DNA of 13,950 nucleotides from JACMQW01 sp964536965 (GTDB lineage Bacteria; Bdellovibrionota; UBA1018), in NCBI GenBank assembly GCA_964536965.1, contig CAZIAL010000066.1, positions 1 through 13,950 on the forward strand, read 5' to 3'. Below, piece by piece: positions 13,720 to 13,950 of the stretch. The translations under genes and the position numbers were made by a program. Within the stretch, counting starts at the first letter, position 1. Each line of letters begins with the position of its first letter. The notes below the pieces were generated by a model. The model was not told the origin of the DNA and did no database searches. It saw only the letters and a program-made list of their open reading frames with translations.

Positions 13720-13950
13720 GGGGTCTCCTCGTGCTGATCAGGAACAAAGCCAGGAAGCTACAAAACCTAGGCCAGCGAACGGCGTCCCATCCCGCCCGGC
13801 GGAGACAGAATTTTGGCGAGGGGGGGGGATTGAACTCGCTTAATGTGGACTCGATTTCCGCTCCTTTGTCCGGAATACTGGTCTTATAAGCGGGGACGGA
13901 TCTTGATAACGAATCGACGGGGCGACCTAGGACAAAAGCGTGGGTTAAGC
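13720..13950. other. Right-end intergenic segment with no confident gene
   Basis: No coding frame with a credible start and protein character is seen in these 231 bases. The segment contains the SDR ribosome binding site (13725-13730), a run of nine G at 13820-13828, two CCTAGG sites (13766 and 13926) and a TTATAA box near 13884 followed by a GC-rich stretch. It may hold the promoter or start of a gene or RNA that continues past the window. Confidence 0.5.

Noticed and set aside
13820..13828. Run of nine G residues as a possible phase-variation tract
   Set aside because: It lies outside any recognised reading frame or promoter spacer, so there is no gene it could switch; it may also be a length-uncertain homopolymer.
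13811..13850. A tRNA T-arm-like string on the minus strand (GAGTTCAATCCCC) near the right end
   Set aside because: The T stem has only three of five pairs, no matching acceptor or anticodon arm is found, and no CCA follows. It is most likely chance around a nine-G run.

Overview
The window is GC-rich, gene-dense chromosomal DNA of a Gram-negative bacterium with type IV pilus machinery (PilT), Sec-exported periplasmic proteins and a complete high-affinity phosphate transporter. The gene mix (PilT, an M3-like peptidase, an RMD1-family protein, an IHF/HU protein with an IHF-like body) fits a Bdellovibrionota or other former deltaproteobacterial lineage. That placement is an inference from gene content and is not proven here. 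I see no insertion sequence, CRISPR array, integrase or phage gene; this is core-type DNA.

Layout. 1-200: a minus-strand tRNA-Arg(CCU) with encoded CCA, a candidate promoter upstream and a strong intrinsic terminator downstream. 266-1055: two overlapping genes for small exported proteins of unknown function. 1143-2381: pilT, the pilus retraction ATPase, with an unusual low-complexity C-terminal tail. 2383-4245 (minus): an M3-like zinc oligopeptidase converging on pilT. 4347-4508 (minus): a 53-residue single-pass membrane protein. 4653-8294: pstS-pstC-pstA-pstB with translationally coupled junctions. 8369-10571: phoU, an MgtC-family membrane protein and an RMD1/DUF155 protein, all on the same strand. 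10696-10995: an IHF/HU-family DNA-binding protein. 11020-11844 (minus): a UppP/BacA-like membrane protein whose catalytic motifs are degraded. 11914-12678: a probable SAM-dependent methyltransferase. 12670-13719 (minus): a short-chain dehydrogenase with a C-terminal membrane anchor, overlapping the methyltransferase tail-to-tail. 13720-13950: no confident gene.

The functional core is the phosphate block. PstS captures phosphate in the periplasm, PstC and PstA form the channel, PstB drives uptake with ATP and PhoU gates signalling and uptake. The MgtC-like protein starts on the stop codon of phoU, and RMD1 follows 14 bases after it. This suggests an expanded phosphate or membrane-homeostasis operon. 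No phoB or phoR is visible in the window. The most unusual items are this pst-phoU-mgtC-RMD1 arrangement, the UppP-like protein with lost catalytic residues, and the SDR with glycine at the normal catalytic serine position.
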